In this document: positions 7,480-15,266 of the stretch, in pieces
How positions within the stretch are numbered: position 1 is the first letter of the stretch
How the letters are laid out: each line of letters opens with the position of its first letter
Source of the DNA: JAEYXS01 sp943367715
Lineage (GTDB): Bacteria > Verrucomicrobiota > Verrucomicrobiia > Limisphaerales > JAEYXS01
Assembly (NCBI GenBank): GCA_943367715.1
Contig: CALRJY020000003.1
Location: 186,001 to 250,000 of the forward strand
Reading direction: 5' to 3'
Length of the DNA stretch: 64,000 nt
Notes under the pieces: generated by a model
Told to the model about the DNA's origin: nothing
Databases searched by the model: none
Seen by the model: only the letters and a program-made list of their open reading frames with translations
Translations under genes and position numbers: made by a program

Positions 7480-9090
7480 TTAGATCTTCACGCCTTTTTT
7501 CGCGATCACGAACCAGCACACTGCGGCACCCAACGGCAAGGCGATCCACGACGTGAGGCCGAAGCCGGTGGGCAGGTAGCCCAGCAGCAGAGCAGTTCCC
7601 GCCGCCAAGAGTGCGTAGGGCATCTGGGTGCGGACGTGTTCCATGTTGTCGCAATCACTGGAGAAGGCGGAGACGATGGTGGTATCGCTGATGGGTGAGC
7701 AGTGATCGCCGAAGACCGCGCCCGCGAGCACCGCACCGATGGTGACGACGACCACGGGCGCATCCGGTGAGCCACCGCCCAACGTCACGGCGAGCGGGAT
7801 GGAAAGCGGCATCACGAGCGCCATGGTGCCCCATGAGGTGCCCGTGCTGAAGGAGATGAGCGAGGCCGTCACGAAGACCACGCCGGGCAGGAGGCCAGCG
7901 GGCATTCTATCGCTGAGCAGATTGGAGAGAAACTTGGCCGCCCCGAGATCTTTGATGACGCTGTTCAAGATCCACGCAAAGACAAGGATCATGGTCGGCA
8001 GGAACAGTTGTTTCATGCCCTCGAAGAACGCGTGGATGACGCCTTCGCGTAGATCTTCCGTAGGACGAACTGCGGAGAGAATCATCGTCAGCAGACAGGT
8101 GAAGGCCGTGACCCAGACGAAGACGATGGCGGCATCCGCGGCACCGAGAGCGGCGATGAGGCTGTCCACGCTGAGGGTGCGTTCCAAACCACCACCTTGG
8201 ATAAACAGCCCGGCAAAAACACCCACGACCAGCACCACGATGGGAATGAGCGCGAGGTGCAGACGGGAGCATTCCTTGGGCTTGGTGGCGAGTGGCGCTG
8301 GATCAGGCGGAGGTGCGGCTGCGGCGGCTTCACGCTCCGCTTTTATCATCGGGCCGATGTCGCGCCCGAGCCAGATGACGAGGAACACGAGGAGCAGCAG
8401 GAACCAGTTGTAGAAGCGGTAGGGCAGGCTCTGAACGAGCAGCGTGAAGGCGGCCGGAATCTTTTCGGCAACGAGGTTCGGGGTTTGCTCGAAGCCCTGC
8501 TTGATCACCGAGAGTTCATACGCCACCCACGTGGAGATGAGCGCGAGGCCGGCGATGGGTGACGAGGTGGAATCCACGATGAACGCCAGCTTCGCGCGGG
8601 AGATGCCCGCCTTATCCGTGATGGGGCGCATGGCCTTGCCGACGAGCAGGGAGTTCGCGAGTCCGTCGAAGAAGATCGCCCAGCCGAGCAGATACGCGCC
8701 CATGGCGGCCTTGCGTTTGCTATGGGCGCGACCAAGGAACCATTCGGCGAGGGCGGTGGTGCCGCCATTGCGCTGGAGGAGTTCCACGAGCCCGCCCATC
8801 AACAACGTGAAGATGAGCACGTTCAGGTTCCACGGATCCTTGAGCGAGGTGATGAGGTGCTTGGAGAACAGTTCCAAGAACGCCGTGACAGGATTGCCAC
8901 CGTGCAGCAGGAGCGCTCCGGCGAAGGCGCCGGTGAACAGGGAGATGTAGATGTTCCGCGTGAGAAAGGCCAAGCCGATGGCGAGGATGCTGGGCCAGAG
9001 GCTGGCGAGGGAGTTCCGCGTGTCCGGCAGCAGGAGCCAGAGGAAGGTCAGCAGAAACGCCACCCACGAGATGAGCGTCTCCCGTTTCAT
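7480..9090 (-). CDS. Na+/H+ antiporter, NhaC family
   Basis: A polytopic inner-membrane protein of 536 residues with about 11-12 hydrophobic segments. Signature stretches of the NhaC superfamily are present: FDGLANSLLVGKAMRPITDK in the first half, DSTSSPIAGLALISTW, and GDHCSPISDTTIVSAFSSDCD in the second half, the charged/polar loop thought to line the ion path. It should exchange Na+ for H+, although some members carry organic acids or amino acids. The start at 9090 (MKRETLISW) is preferred because a longer frame would run into the neighbouring gene. It lies 2 bp downstream of a small membrane-protein gene on the same strand and is probably co-transcribed with it. Confidence 0.88.
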   Translation of the reverse strand: MKRETLISWVAFLLTFLWLLLPDTRNSLASLWPSILAIGLAFLTRNIYISLFTGAFAGALLLHGGNPVTAFLELFSKHLITSLKDPWNLNVLIFTLLMGGLVELLQRNGGTTALAEWFLGRAHSKRKAAMGAYLLGWAIFFDGLANSLLVGKAMRPITDKAGISRAKLAFIVDSTSSPIAGLALISTWVAYELSVIKQGFEQTPNLVAEKIPAAFTLLVQSLPYRFYNWFLLLLVFLVIWLGRDIGPMIKAEREAAAAAPPPDPAPLATKPKECSRLHLALIPIVVLVVGVFAGLFIQGGGLERTLSVDSLIAALGAADAAIVFVWVTAFTCLLTMILSAVRPTEDLREGVIHAFFEGMKQLFLPTMILVFAWILNSVIKDLGAAKFLSNLLSDRMPAGLLPGVVFVTASLISFSTGTSWGTMALVMPLSIPLAVTLGGGSPDAPVVVVTIGAVLAGAVFGDHCSPISDTTIVSAFSSDCDNMEHVRTQMPYALLAAGTALLLGYLPTGFGLTSWIALPLGAAVCWFVIAKKGVKI

Positions 9091-9092
9091 GC

Positions 9093-9440
9093 TCAGGGGG
9101 CAGGTGGGACAGGTTGACGCAGGCACCAGAAACGATAGCCACCGATGACTACGGCGAAGCCGATGGCGCAGAGGTAAAACGTCAATCCGGAGTGGGCGGG
9201 AATGATGGTCGCCTCCAGCAGAATGTCCACGATGACGATCGAGTGGGCGATAAAATCAATGCGGTTCACAAAGTAACCCTGCACTGCGGCAAACAAGGAC
9301 AAAATGCCCAGCACCAAGGCGGACAGCAAACCGGAGACCAGGACGGTTCCACCGTCCGAGACGAGCCAGAAGTGAAAGGTTCCGATGTACGCTGCCAGCA
9401 GCACGAGACTGTAATTCCAATGAAGCCAGAAGCGTAACAT
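9093..9440 (-). CDS. Small four-helix membrane protein
   Basis: Starting at the ATG at 9440 (MLRFWLHWNYSL) gives 115 residues and avoids overlap with the lipoprotein gene; the longer frame starts at 9476. Four hydrophobic stretches cover nearly the whole chain (VLLAAYIGTFHFWLV; VLVSGLLSALVLGILSLFAAV; FIAHSIVIVDILLEATII; FYLCAIGFAVVIGGYRFW). No known family recognised. It lies between a LamG lipoprotein gene and the NhaC antiporter, all on the minus strand and nearly touching, so it may assist either. Confidence 0.7.
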   Translation of the reverse strand: MLRFWLHWNYSLVLLAAYIGTFHFWLVSDGGTVLVSGLLSALVLGILSLFAAVQGYFVNRIDFIAHSIVIVDILLEATIIPAHSGLTFYLCAIGFAVVIGGYRFWCLRQPVPPAP

Positions 9441-9445
9441 AACAG

Positions 9446-10459
9446 TTAACGGAAACGGTTGTCTTTCGTGAGCCATTTACGCGGCCCGACGAACGGCAGG
9501 TCTGAGTGCCGATAAAGCAGGTCTTTCGCGCCATTGGGCAGGTGGTGGATGGTCCGGACTTCCTCGGCGGTGAGTGCCCGGTCAAACAGGACGATCTCAT
9601 CCAGGAAACCGACGTAGGCCAGACCCAGGTTCAGGGCGCTCTGGGCGGGGTCCCACTTCAAGGTGTTGTTGAAGCCAGTGAAAGAACCTTTGTATTCACC
9701 GTCCAGGTAGAGTTTTCCGATGCCATCTTTGCGGCCGGTGTTGGCGTGCTCGAAGGTGAAGACCACATGGGTCCATTTCTCGCGGTTGAAGGGCGGCTTT
9801 TCCACCTGCACCATCGGGCGTTCGCCCACGGGGATCTCCTCCCACTTGCGGTTGCTCGGGTTCCAGAGATTGTGCTGGGCCATGATCGCGTAGCGGAAAT
9901 GGCGGGGAGTCTCGTCCTTGCTGAACTCCACAAACATCGCGCCTTCGGTCCAGTTCTGGGCCACGTATTGGAGCGGGTCGCAATAGCCGGGTGCCAGGTC
10001 CTTGTCCGGGTCCAGCCGCATCCAGAAGGAGGCGGTGCCATGCCAGTTGTCCGTGGTGTAATTGATGTTCGTGGCCCCGCGATAGAACACCACGGGGGTG
10101 GTCTTCTTGGTGAATTCCAGGGCGGCACCGAAGCGGCCGGCACCTTCGGTGCGTTTCACGTCATCGCCTTCCGGCAGGCCGGGCACGGCGTTCGTGCGGC
10201 TCCGGCTGTTGGCGGCGTGATAGAGCTTGGCATCGCCCTTGGCGAACTCGGCCTCCAACCCCTTGTCAAAGGTGGTGGCAAAGGTCATCGATCCGCGAAT
10301 GGCTTTGAGCGGATCAGGGGAGCCGGCGGCGGAACGCAGCACGCGTTCGGAGTAGCGTGAGCCGGTCTGTTTGGGGCCGACACAGCCGATGGTGGAGGTG
10401 ACAAGCGCGGCGCAGACCAGCGTCAAAGCGGGCCGGAAGGAGAAAAACCAAGTATCCAT
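9446..10459 (-). CDS. Lipoprotein with LamG/concanavalin-like domain
   Basis: Exported protein. From the ATG at 10459 it starts with a signal peptide that ends in a lipobox-like TSTIGC, so the mature N-terminus is probably lipidated. The body is a LamG/concanavalin A-like jelly roll: TASFWMRLDPDKDLAPGYCDPLQYVAQNW, WTHVVFTFEHANTG, GKLYLDGEYKGSFTGFNNTLKW, and the closing FLDEIVLFDRALTAEEVRTI are standard strands of that domain. Such domains bind glycans or other surface ligands and are very common in Verrucomicrobiota and Planctomycetes. An in-frame start 27 bp upstream is possible. Confidence 0.8.
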   Translation of the reverse strand: MDTWFFSFRPALTLVCAALVTSTIGCVGPKQTGSRYSERVLRSAAGSPDPLKAIRGSMTFATTFDKGLEAEFAKGDAKLYHAANSRSRTNAVPGLPEGDDVKRTEGAGRFGAALEFTKKTTPVVFYRGATNINYTTDNWHGTASFWMRLDPDKDLAPGYCDPLQYVAQNWTEGAMFVEFSKDETPRHFRYAIMAQHNLWNPSNRKWEEIPVGERPMVQVEKPPFNREKWTHVVFTFEHANTGRKDGIGKLYLDGEYKGSFTGFNNTLKWDPAQSALNLGLAYVGFLDEIVLFDRALTAEEVRTIHHLPNGAKDLLYRHSDLPFVGPRKWLTKDNRFR

Positions 10460-10531
10460 AATGCTGATGTAGCTAATGAATGCCATGGTTTGCAGGTAGA
10501 TTCAATGGCCATTAATGGAAACTCTGGGCTC

Positions 10532-10664
10532 GGGTGTGATTTAAAACGGGTGAGGGAGGCGCTTTGTGCTGCGGCGTACGTCCACTGACTGCCGGCTGGA
10601 ATCCGGCAGCACGGGTCACGTGCTGCGTCGCCGCCCAGCCGCCATCACCCACTTTAAATCACAC
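10532..10664. mobile_element. MITE-like palindromic element with 10-bp target duplication
   Basis: A 133-bp non-coding unit whose ends are imperfect inverted repeats of about 28 bp (left GTGTGATTTAAAACGGGTGA; right end on the other strand GTGTGATTTAAAGTGGGTGA). It is bracketed by the exact direct repeat CTCTGGGCTC at 10522-10531 and 10665-10674. Inside are two perfect hairpins, TGCCGG/CCGGCA and CAGCACG/CGTGCTG. Terminal inverted repeats plus a 10-bp duplication are the marks of a non-autonomous transposon; no transposase is encoded in it. Confidence 0.65.
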
Positions 10665-10794
10665 CTCTGGGCTCTGGCGGCGACAAGGACGGGTCCGTGA
10701 CGCCCTAGGGCCGGTGAAAATGGGTATCGGCACAACGACGCATGTTTTGCCGGATGGACGAAGCGGCGGTTTCTGGTCAAGCTGGGGTGCAGAC

Positions 10795-12081
10795 ATGAGT
10801 TTCGGGTTTCACCATCCACCAGCTACGTTGCGCTTTTGGCGTTCACTCGCGAAGAAAGCGTTACAGGCGGGGCATCCTACGCCTTGTTACATCTTTTCGG
10901 TGGAGCCTTTGAAGGAGGCGTTGGGTGAACTCGAAGGGGCGTTTGGACATCTGCCGGTGAGGCATTGGCTTTCGGGCAAGACGCAGCCGTTGCGGTCGAT
11001 GTGGCAGTGGTGGCTGAAGCTGGGCCGGCCGATCGAGGTGGTGAGTGAGTTTGAGTTTCGCGCGGCCTTGGCAGAGGGCTTCACGGCGGAGCGCATCCTG
11101 GTGAATGGACCGGCGAAGCATCGCTGGTTGCCCTCGTGTGCGGTGGCGGGGTTGTGGGTGAATTTTGATTCGGTGAATGAGGTGAGGGCGCTCGCGCCTT
11201 TGGCGAAGAAATTGAAGTGGCGCGTAGGGCTGCGGCTGCGCACGGGTGAGGAGTATGATCCGGAGGCGCCAGAATTTCCCACGCAGTTCGGTCTGGGGGC
11301 GGAGGAGATCGGGGAGGCGCTGAAGATCCTGAAGCGGCACAAGCTGCCGGTGGAGGTGTTGCATTTTCATTTGCGGACGAATGTGGCAGGGGTGGCGAAT
11401 TATCGTAAGGCGTTGGCGGAGGTGCAGGCGGTATGTGCGCGGTATTCGTTGGTGCCGCGATACATCGATTGTGGGGGTGGGTTTCCGCCGGAGCATGTGA
11501 TCGGGTTCGGGGATAAGTTCGTGGATGAGAATTTCAGTTTGCGTGAGATGGCGAAGCTTTATGCGGAGGTGTTGAAGTGGTTCCCGTCGTGCGAGGAGAT
11601 CTGGTTGGAGAATGGACGGTGGTTCAGTGCGCGGAGCGGGGTGTTGGTGGTGACGGTGGTGGATGAGAAGGAGACGGTGCTGCGGGACACAGACCCCCGA
11701 CAGGGCCGGGGCAGGCCGCGGTCCGTGCGGAATCTGATCTGCGATGGGGGGCGGACGATGAATGCGTTGGTGTCGAATTGGGAGGCGCATGAATTGCTTT
11801 CGCTGCCCGAGCGCAAAGGTCGCAAGATCATGACGACAGTGAATGGGCCGACGTGTATGGCCTTCGATAAACTGGCGCGGCGTCCAATGCCGGAGAGCAT
11901 GCGCGTGGGTGACCGGCTGTTGTGGTTAGAGGCGGGGGCGTATCATCTGCCGTGGGAGACGAGGTTTTCACATGGGCTGGCGGGGGTGTTGTGGGATGAG
12001 GGGAAGGGATTGGTGGAGGTACGGGCGAAGGAAGTTTGGGGGGACGGAGTTCAAAGTTTGAAGTTTAAGGTTCAAAGTTGA
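10795..12081 (+). CDS. PLP-dependent decarboxylase, fold type III (ornithine/DAP/arginine decarboxylase family)
   Basis: The start at 10795 (MSFGFHHPPATLRFW) gives 428 residues; a longer frame runs back through the MITE and is unlikely. It is an alanine-racemase-type barrel: the PLP lysine should be Lys62 in HWLSGKTQP, followed by EVVSEFEFRAAL, NFDSVNEV, HFHLRTNV, IDCGGGFPPE (phosphate-binding glycine loop), ENGRWFSARSG, GPTCMAFDKL and a final GDRLLWLEAGAYHL. These fit the Orn/DAP/Arg decarboxylase-2 family, but the usual YAVKAN around the lysine is replaced, so substrate prediction is unsafe. The last ten codons (VQSLKFKVQS) come from a dispersed repeat, and two more copies of the 3' end lie downstream. 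Confidence 0.82.
   Translation: MSFGFHHPPATLRFWRSLAKKALQAGHPTPCYIFSVEPLKEALGELEGAFGHLPVRHWLSGKTQPLRSMWQWWLKLGRPIEVVSEFEFRAALAEGFTAERILVNGPAKHRWLPSCAVAGLWVNFDSVNEVRALAPLAKKLKWRVGLRLRTGEEYDPEAPEFPTQFGLGAEEIGEALKILKRHKLPVEVLHFHLRTNVAGVANYRKALAEVQAVCARYSLVPRYIDCGGGFPPEHVIGFGDKFVDENFSLREMAKLYAEVLKWFPSCEEIWLENGRWFSARSGVLVVTVVDEKETVLRDTDPRQGRGRPRSVRNLICDGGRTMNALVSNWEAHELLSLPERKGRKIMTTVNGPTCMAFDKLARRPMPESMRVGDRLLWLEAGAYHLPWETRFSHGLAGVLWDEGKGLVEVRAKEVWGDGVQSLKFKVQS
12049..12081 (+). repeat. SKFKVQ-coding micro-repeat at the decarboxylase 3' end
   Basis: Reiterated TTCAAAGTTT-type sequence that forms the last codons (VQSLKFKVQS) and stop of the decarboxylase gene. A related stretch codes for KVQGSKFKLQ in the second PSD1 gene (32436-32463, opposite strand). 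The other copies of the decarboxylase 3' end lack it, so it was added to this copy. Confidence 0.5.
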
Positions 12082-12214
12082 ATGGCGTTTTTATTTTCCA
12101 CCTTAAAATTGAAACAAAGCGGTAGCGTTGATAGGCAATTGAAATAAGAAGTCGTGCTATTTCAATTTATTGACTGTTTCTGAAATAACTAGGAAAGCAG
12201 TGGCATTGGCTGGT

Positions 12215-12297
12215 GGCGTATCATCTGCCGTGGAGACGCGGTTCTCGCATGGGCTGGCGGGGGTGCTATGGCATGATGGGAAGGGATTGGTTTAGGA
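12215..12297 (+). pseudogene. Remnant of the decarboxylase 3' end (copy 2)
   Basis: These 80 or so bases repeat the decarboxylase stretch coding for AYHLPWETRFSHGLAGVLW (compare 11939-12023), with one base lost after TGCCGTGG that breaks the frame, several substitutions, and an early stop. It shares the variants TTCTC and GGCATGA with copy 3 rather than with the intact gene. The rest of the gap 12082-12399 shows no coding potential. Confidence 0.75.
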
Positions 12298-12399
12298 GCG
12301 CACCCGGGAACGTTATATCGATGGGTGGGTTTTGTAACACCCGGCTTGTATAACAGTGCTTTGCTGCTAAATATCCCCAAGTTTTTAGGAAGATTTCTG

Positions 12400-13518
12400 A
12401 TGTATCCGAAAGCACATCTTAGTAAGGCATGCCGTAGAGATTACGGCTGGCATCTTTTGTTTTTTGGTCTGCTGCTGAGCGGTGTGGGTTGTGAGAAGAA
12501 AAGTGTCCAGCCATCCGTTCAACTGGCCAGCTCTGGCATGAATCAAGGGCTCACCGTCTTGCGCGAGCGGGCAATGTCGGGATCGGCAGTGGCTCAATAC
12601 GAACTGGGGCATTATCTGGTCCTGAATAACACGCTTCCCGGGGCAGGAACTGAAGCTGCGGCGTGGTTGCGTAAAGCTGCTGCGCAAGGTCATGCACCAG
12701 CTCAATTCGAGATGGCCATGCTGCTGGTCAACGGGCACGCCACCGCGTTGGAACCCAATGAACTATTGAAATGGGTTCGCGCCGCTGCCGACCAGTCGTA
12801 CGCAGAGGCGGAATTTGTTTTGGGTCTATTGTATGACCAAGGACGCGAGGTCCCCAAAGATGCTATTGTCGCCGGGCGATGGATCATGAAGGCGGCTGCC
12901 CATGGGAGCAAAACTGCCCAGCATGCCGCCGGTAATCTGCACATCTACGGTTATAACGGCCTGCCCATAGATCGGGCGGAAGCGCTCAAGTGGTATCGTG
13001 CTGCGGCAGAGCAAGGTCATCCCGCTTCCGAAGGTGAATTGGGAGCGCGTTATGAAAATGGAATCGATGTGCCGCTGGATTATCAGGAAGCTCTGCGATG
13101 GTATCAACGGGCTGCCATCCACGGGGACTCACTCGCTCTATTCAATCTGGGCACGATGTATACCAAAGGTAAGGGCGTTCCCCAAGATGATGCCAAAGCG
13201 GCCGCCTATTACCTTCAATCCGCAACCGCAGGCAATGCGATGGCGCAAGGTATATTGGGCCATTCTTACTTGTTAGGCAAAGGTGTTCCCCAAGATCCTT
13301 TGCAGGCTTATGTCTGGCTGACCTTGGCTCTGCAAAATCCGGAAGCTAAGAAAGCGCTAGCAGAAGGTGCCAGTGGAGAATCTTTTTGGGGAAAGGTTGA
13401 TGGCTGGAAAACTCTCCTTTCCAAGGAACTGACCACCGAGCAACTTCTTGAGGCCGCGCGACGGATGGCTGCAATAAATCAGAGTTCAAACCCCATGCCC
13501 TCCCTGCCCATGCGGTAG
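12400..13518 (+). CDS. Sel1-repeat (SLR/TPR-like) lipoprotein
   Basis: The start is the ATG at 12400, preceded by AGGAAG; 372 residues. The N-terminal signal peptide ends in LLSGVGC, a lipobox with Cys31, so it should be an outer-membrane or periplasmic lipoprotein. From about residue 50 it is a run of at least seven Sel1-like repeats (for example AAAWLRKAAAQGHAPAQFEMAML; EALKWYRAAAEQGHPASEGELGARY; EALRWYQRAAIHGDSLALFNLGTMY; AAAYYLQSATAGNAMAQGILGHSY), which form alpha solenoids for protein binding. The C-terminus is a helical VWLTLALQ segment common in this family. The gene lies exactly between two broken copies of the decarboxylase 3' end, so it looks like DNA inserted at that site. Confidence 0.85.
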   Translation: MYPKAHLSKACRRDYGWHLLFFGLLLSGVGCEKKSVQPSVQLASSGMNQGLTVLRERAMSGSAVAQYELGHYLVLNNTLPGAGTEAAAWLRKAAAQGHAPAQFEMAMLLVNGHATALEPNELLKWVRAAADQSYAEAEFVLGLLYDQGREVPKDAIVAGRWIMKAAAHGSKTAQHAAGNLHIYGYNGLPIDRAEALKWYRAAAEQGHPASEGELGARYENGIDVPLDYQEALRWYQRAAIHGDSLALFNLGTMYTKGKGVPQDDAKAAAYYLQSATAGNAMAQGILGHSYLLGKGVPQDPLQAYVWLTLALQNPEAKKALAEGASGESFWGKVDGWKTLLSKELTTEQLLEAARRMAAINQSSNPMPSLPMR

Positions 13519-13567
13519 ATTCAATTCCTGATTTTATTGTAATCAGCTGAAAAGGACTGCTGTGGCG

Positions 13568-13693
13568 GGAGACGGGGCGTATCATCTGCTGTGGGAGACG
13601 AGGTTCTCACATGGGCTGGCGGGGGTGTTGTGGCATGAGGGGGAGGGATTGGTGGAGGTGCGGGCGAAGGAGGTTTGGGAGAAGGGATTTTAA
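13568..13693 (+). pseudogene. Displaced decarboxylase 3' end (copy 3, in frame to its own stop)
   Basis: A 126-bp stretch matching the end of the decarboxylase gene. It stays open, reading GAYHLLWETRFSHGLAGVLW and then VEVRAKEVWEKGF before a TAA at 13691-13693. It has no start and no N-terminal part. Unlike the intact gene it lacks the KFKVQ tail, so it may keep the original C-terminus. With copy 2 it brackets the Sel1-repeat gene. Confidence 0.75.
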
Positions 13694-13723
13694 CCGCAGA
13701 TGGGCGCAGATAAACGCAGATGA
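13693..13723. repeat. Three 10-bp CGCAGAT repeats
   Basis: Three successive units of the form (N)CGCAGATNN follow directly on the stop of the decarboxylase remnant. This is the widespread 'accgcagat...cgcagat' intergenic repeat type of several bacterial phyla. The rest of 13724-13887 shows no gene. Confidence 0.6.
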
Positions 13724-13887
13724 GGGAGGTAGAGTTTATGGACTGGATTTACAAGAGCCGGTCGTACCGGCGGGCCTACAGGATTGAGGTGGCGTGATGC
13801 GTAATAAGTAACTGGGGATTGGGGGATTGCGTGTGGGAGGTTGGGACGAAGTGAAGTTTGGCGCGTGGTGGCGGGTTTGAAGGATCA

Positions 13888-13988
13888 CCTAGCAACGACA
13901 AAAGCTCAGCCAAGCCGGACCAGTGATGTGGCCCGCGTGAGCGGAACTGACAACGCCCACCGGCGTTGGCTGCAGCGATTTGTTAGGC
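13888..13988 (-). other. attC-like recombination site A (cassette 3' end)
   Basis: On the minus strand the 124-aa gene ends inside GCCTAAC (13988-13982), which fits the attC R'' box RYYYAAC. Next comes GCTGCAGCCAACGCCGG, whose complement with one extra base returns as CCGGCTTGGCTGAGC about 60 bp on, as in the L''/L' arms. The far R' box aligns with that of site B but carries three extra bases (GTT-GCT-AGG), so it looks decayed. Confidence 0.5.
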
Positions 13989-14357
13989 GGCATCGTTACG
14001 TCCCTTCCAAGCGCTTGCGAATGCTTCCCATGATGCATACCCAACAGTATGGGGAAACCTTGGATCGTCCTCAATGTTCCAGGTCAGATGTACGAACGTC
14101 ACAGGCATGTTGGGGTGAACCGTAGCGAAAATGAACTCGTCGGGATGCTCACAACTCCGTCCCACCACCCTACACTCAACTTGATAAAGCGGGTGCGACG
14201 GAGAAACCTCATGCTGTAGCTCGGCCTCGAAAGTGAACTTCTTCGGGTCTGGCTCGTAGGGTTGCGGTGCAATAACCTCTCGGGCGGCTTCCGATGCTTC
14301 GATTGAGCGCCAGGGTGGAGGCCAAACAAAATTTTGAGGTGGTGTCAGATCAGACAT
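13983..14357 (-). CDS. Hypothetical protein in an integron-cassette-like unit
   Basis: A 124-residue protein without signal peptide or membrane segment; no family recognised. The sequence is mixed alpha/beta in character with aromatic stretches (FIFATVHPNMPVTFVHLTWNIEDDPRFPHTVGYASWEAFASAW). The boundaries are striking: the ATG lies 8 bp after GTTAGGC, and the TAA stop lies inside the GCCTAAC of the downstream site. The 12-bp sequence ATGCCGCCTAAC appears at one edge (14361-14372) and its complement at the other (13982-13993). Genes that start right after one attC and end in the next are the usual content of integron cassettes, most of which have no known function. Confidence 0.6.
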   Translation of the reverse strand: MSDLTPPQNFVWPPPWRSIEASEAAREVIAPQPYEPDPKKFTFEAELQHEVSPSHPLYQVECRVVGRSCEHPDEFIFATVHPNMPVTFVHLTWNIEDDPRFPHTVGYASWEAFASAWKGRNDAA

Positions 14358-14365
14358 GGTATGCC

Positions 14366-14436
14366 GCCTAACGACCCAAGCTCAGCGACCCAGCCCGCAA
14401 GGGAGTTTGGTTACGGTGCAGCTGGCTGGTCACGAC
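14366..14436 (-). other. attC-like recombination site B
   Basis: Read on the minus strand, it starts at the stop codon of the zinc-ribbon gene (GTCGTGACC), has complementary inner arms around CCAGCC and GGCTGG, and ends in GCTGAGCTTGGGTCGTTAGGC. The last seven bases match the R' consensus GTTRRRY exactly. The segment GCTGAGCTT and the following GTCGTT are shared with site A. The R'' end is degenerate. Confidence 0.5.
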
Positions 14437-14708
14437 TTTTTTTCGTAAGAGGTCCCACAATAAGGGCAATTTGATAATTTCGTTCCGATCGTCCGTAGCG
14501 CCTTACCACAACCGGGGCAAACCAACTTGCCGAGTGACAGTGAAATCAAAAACACAAAAACAGGCAAGCCCGTCAGCGCCAGCAGCAACGTACCCGTCTG
14601 CAAACCATATCCCCAGGCTGGAAGCACAATCAAAAAGGCGACAAGCCAAAGGCCTCTTCTTGTCCACCGGCTTCTTGGACGGTTTTGCGCTGCGGCATCC
14701 GTGGTCAT
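14430..14708 (-). CDS. Small membrane protein with C-terminal zinc ribbon
   Basis: The start is taken at the ATG at 14708 (MTTDAAAQNRPRSRWTRRG), giving 92 residues; the longer frame adds a Pro-rich stretch that covers a repeat and is unlikely. Two hydrophobic helices at about residues 20-40 and 43-60 are followed by CPGCGKALRTIGTKLSNCPYCG, a two-CxxC zinc ribbon on the cytoplasmic side. Function unknown. Its stop codon lies inside attC-like site B and it has the same orientation as the next cassette-like gene, so both may come from an old cassette array. Confidence 0.6.
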   Translation of the reverse strand: MTTDAAAQNRPRSRWTRRGLWLVAFLIVLPAWGYGLQTGTLLLALTGLPVFVFLISLSLGKLVCPGCGKALRTIGTKLSNCPYCGTSYEKKS

Positions 14709-14840
14709 AACAGTTAAATGAGCGGCAAAATTGTGGTTTGATGGCTCATGTAATGGTTGTAGGAAGGGTGGGAATGATTGTCGAGAAGGGAGTTGCGCGG
14801 GACGCTGCGGTGGTGGGTGTTTTGGGCTAAAAGATCTTTC

Positions 14841-14902
14841 GTCCCCTGAGGGGACTTTTCCTTCTGCATCTGGCACTCCGCGATAAATCGCGGGCTATTT
14901 TC
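14841..14902. repeat. Double-hairpin intergenic repeat (copy 2, inverted)
   Basis: Hairpin GTCCCC/GGGGAC (14841-14855), then CCGCGAT/ATCGCGG (14878-14893) followed by GCTATTTTC. The second half is the reverse complement of the element at 315-341, including its GAAAATAGC flank. Confidence 0.6.
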
Positions 14903-15223
14903 TTTCTCCCCAATGGCCGGAACAGTATGTGGAAATGCGAGTTACGCAAGCGGTGGATTTTGTATGTTCTTATGGAAGAAATGGTTGGGTTTACGCTGCA
15001 AATTTTAGCGAAAAGTGATGGTTTTCTTGAGTGGTTTGTGAGATGAATTTAGGTGCTGGCAGCTCGCTGCTGGTAAAGGACGGGTGAACGGTGGTTGGGC
15101 TCGATCAGAGCGACAGGCAGCCACCGGGAAATCCCAAGTCATCAAGCATAGCAATGCGTTTGTATTTGCATGGTTATGTCCTGCGTTGGCGGGGAGGTGA
15201 CGGTCCTTATGGAGCCATCAGAG

Positions 15224-15250
15224 AGCCGAAGTTCGGCTTCCTAATGGGGG
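15224..15250. repeat. GAAGTTC hairpin repeat, copy 1
   Basis: AGCCGAA-G-TTCGGCT stem (15224-15238) followed by TCCTAATGGGGG. One of three copies in 450 bp. Confidence 0.6.
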
Positions 15251-15266
15251 ATAGTGAGGTTTAGTG

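Noticed and set aside
13690..13725. CRISPR-like short direct repeats
   Set aside because: Three 10-bp units without spacers and no cas genes; a common dispersed repeat type instead.
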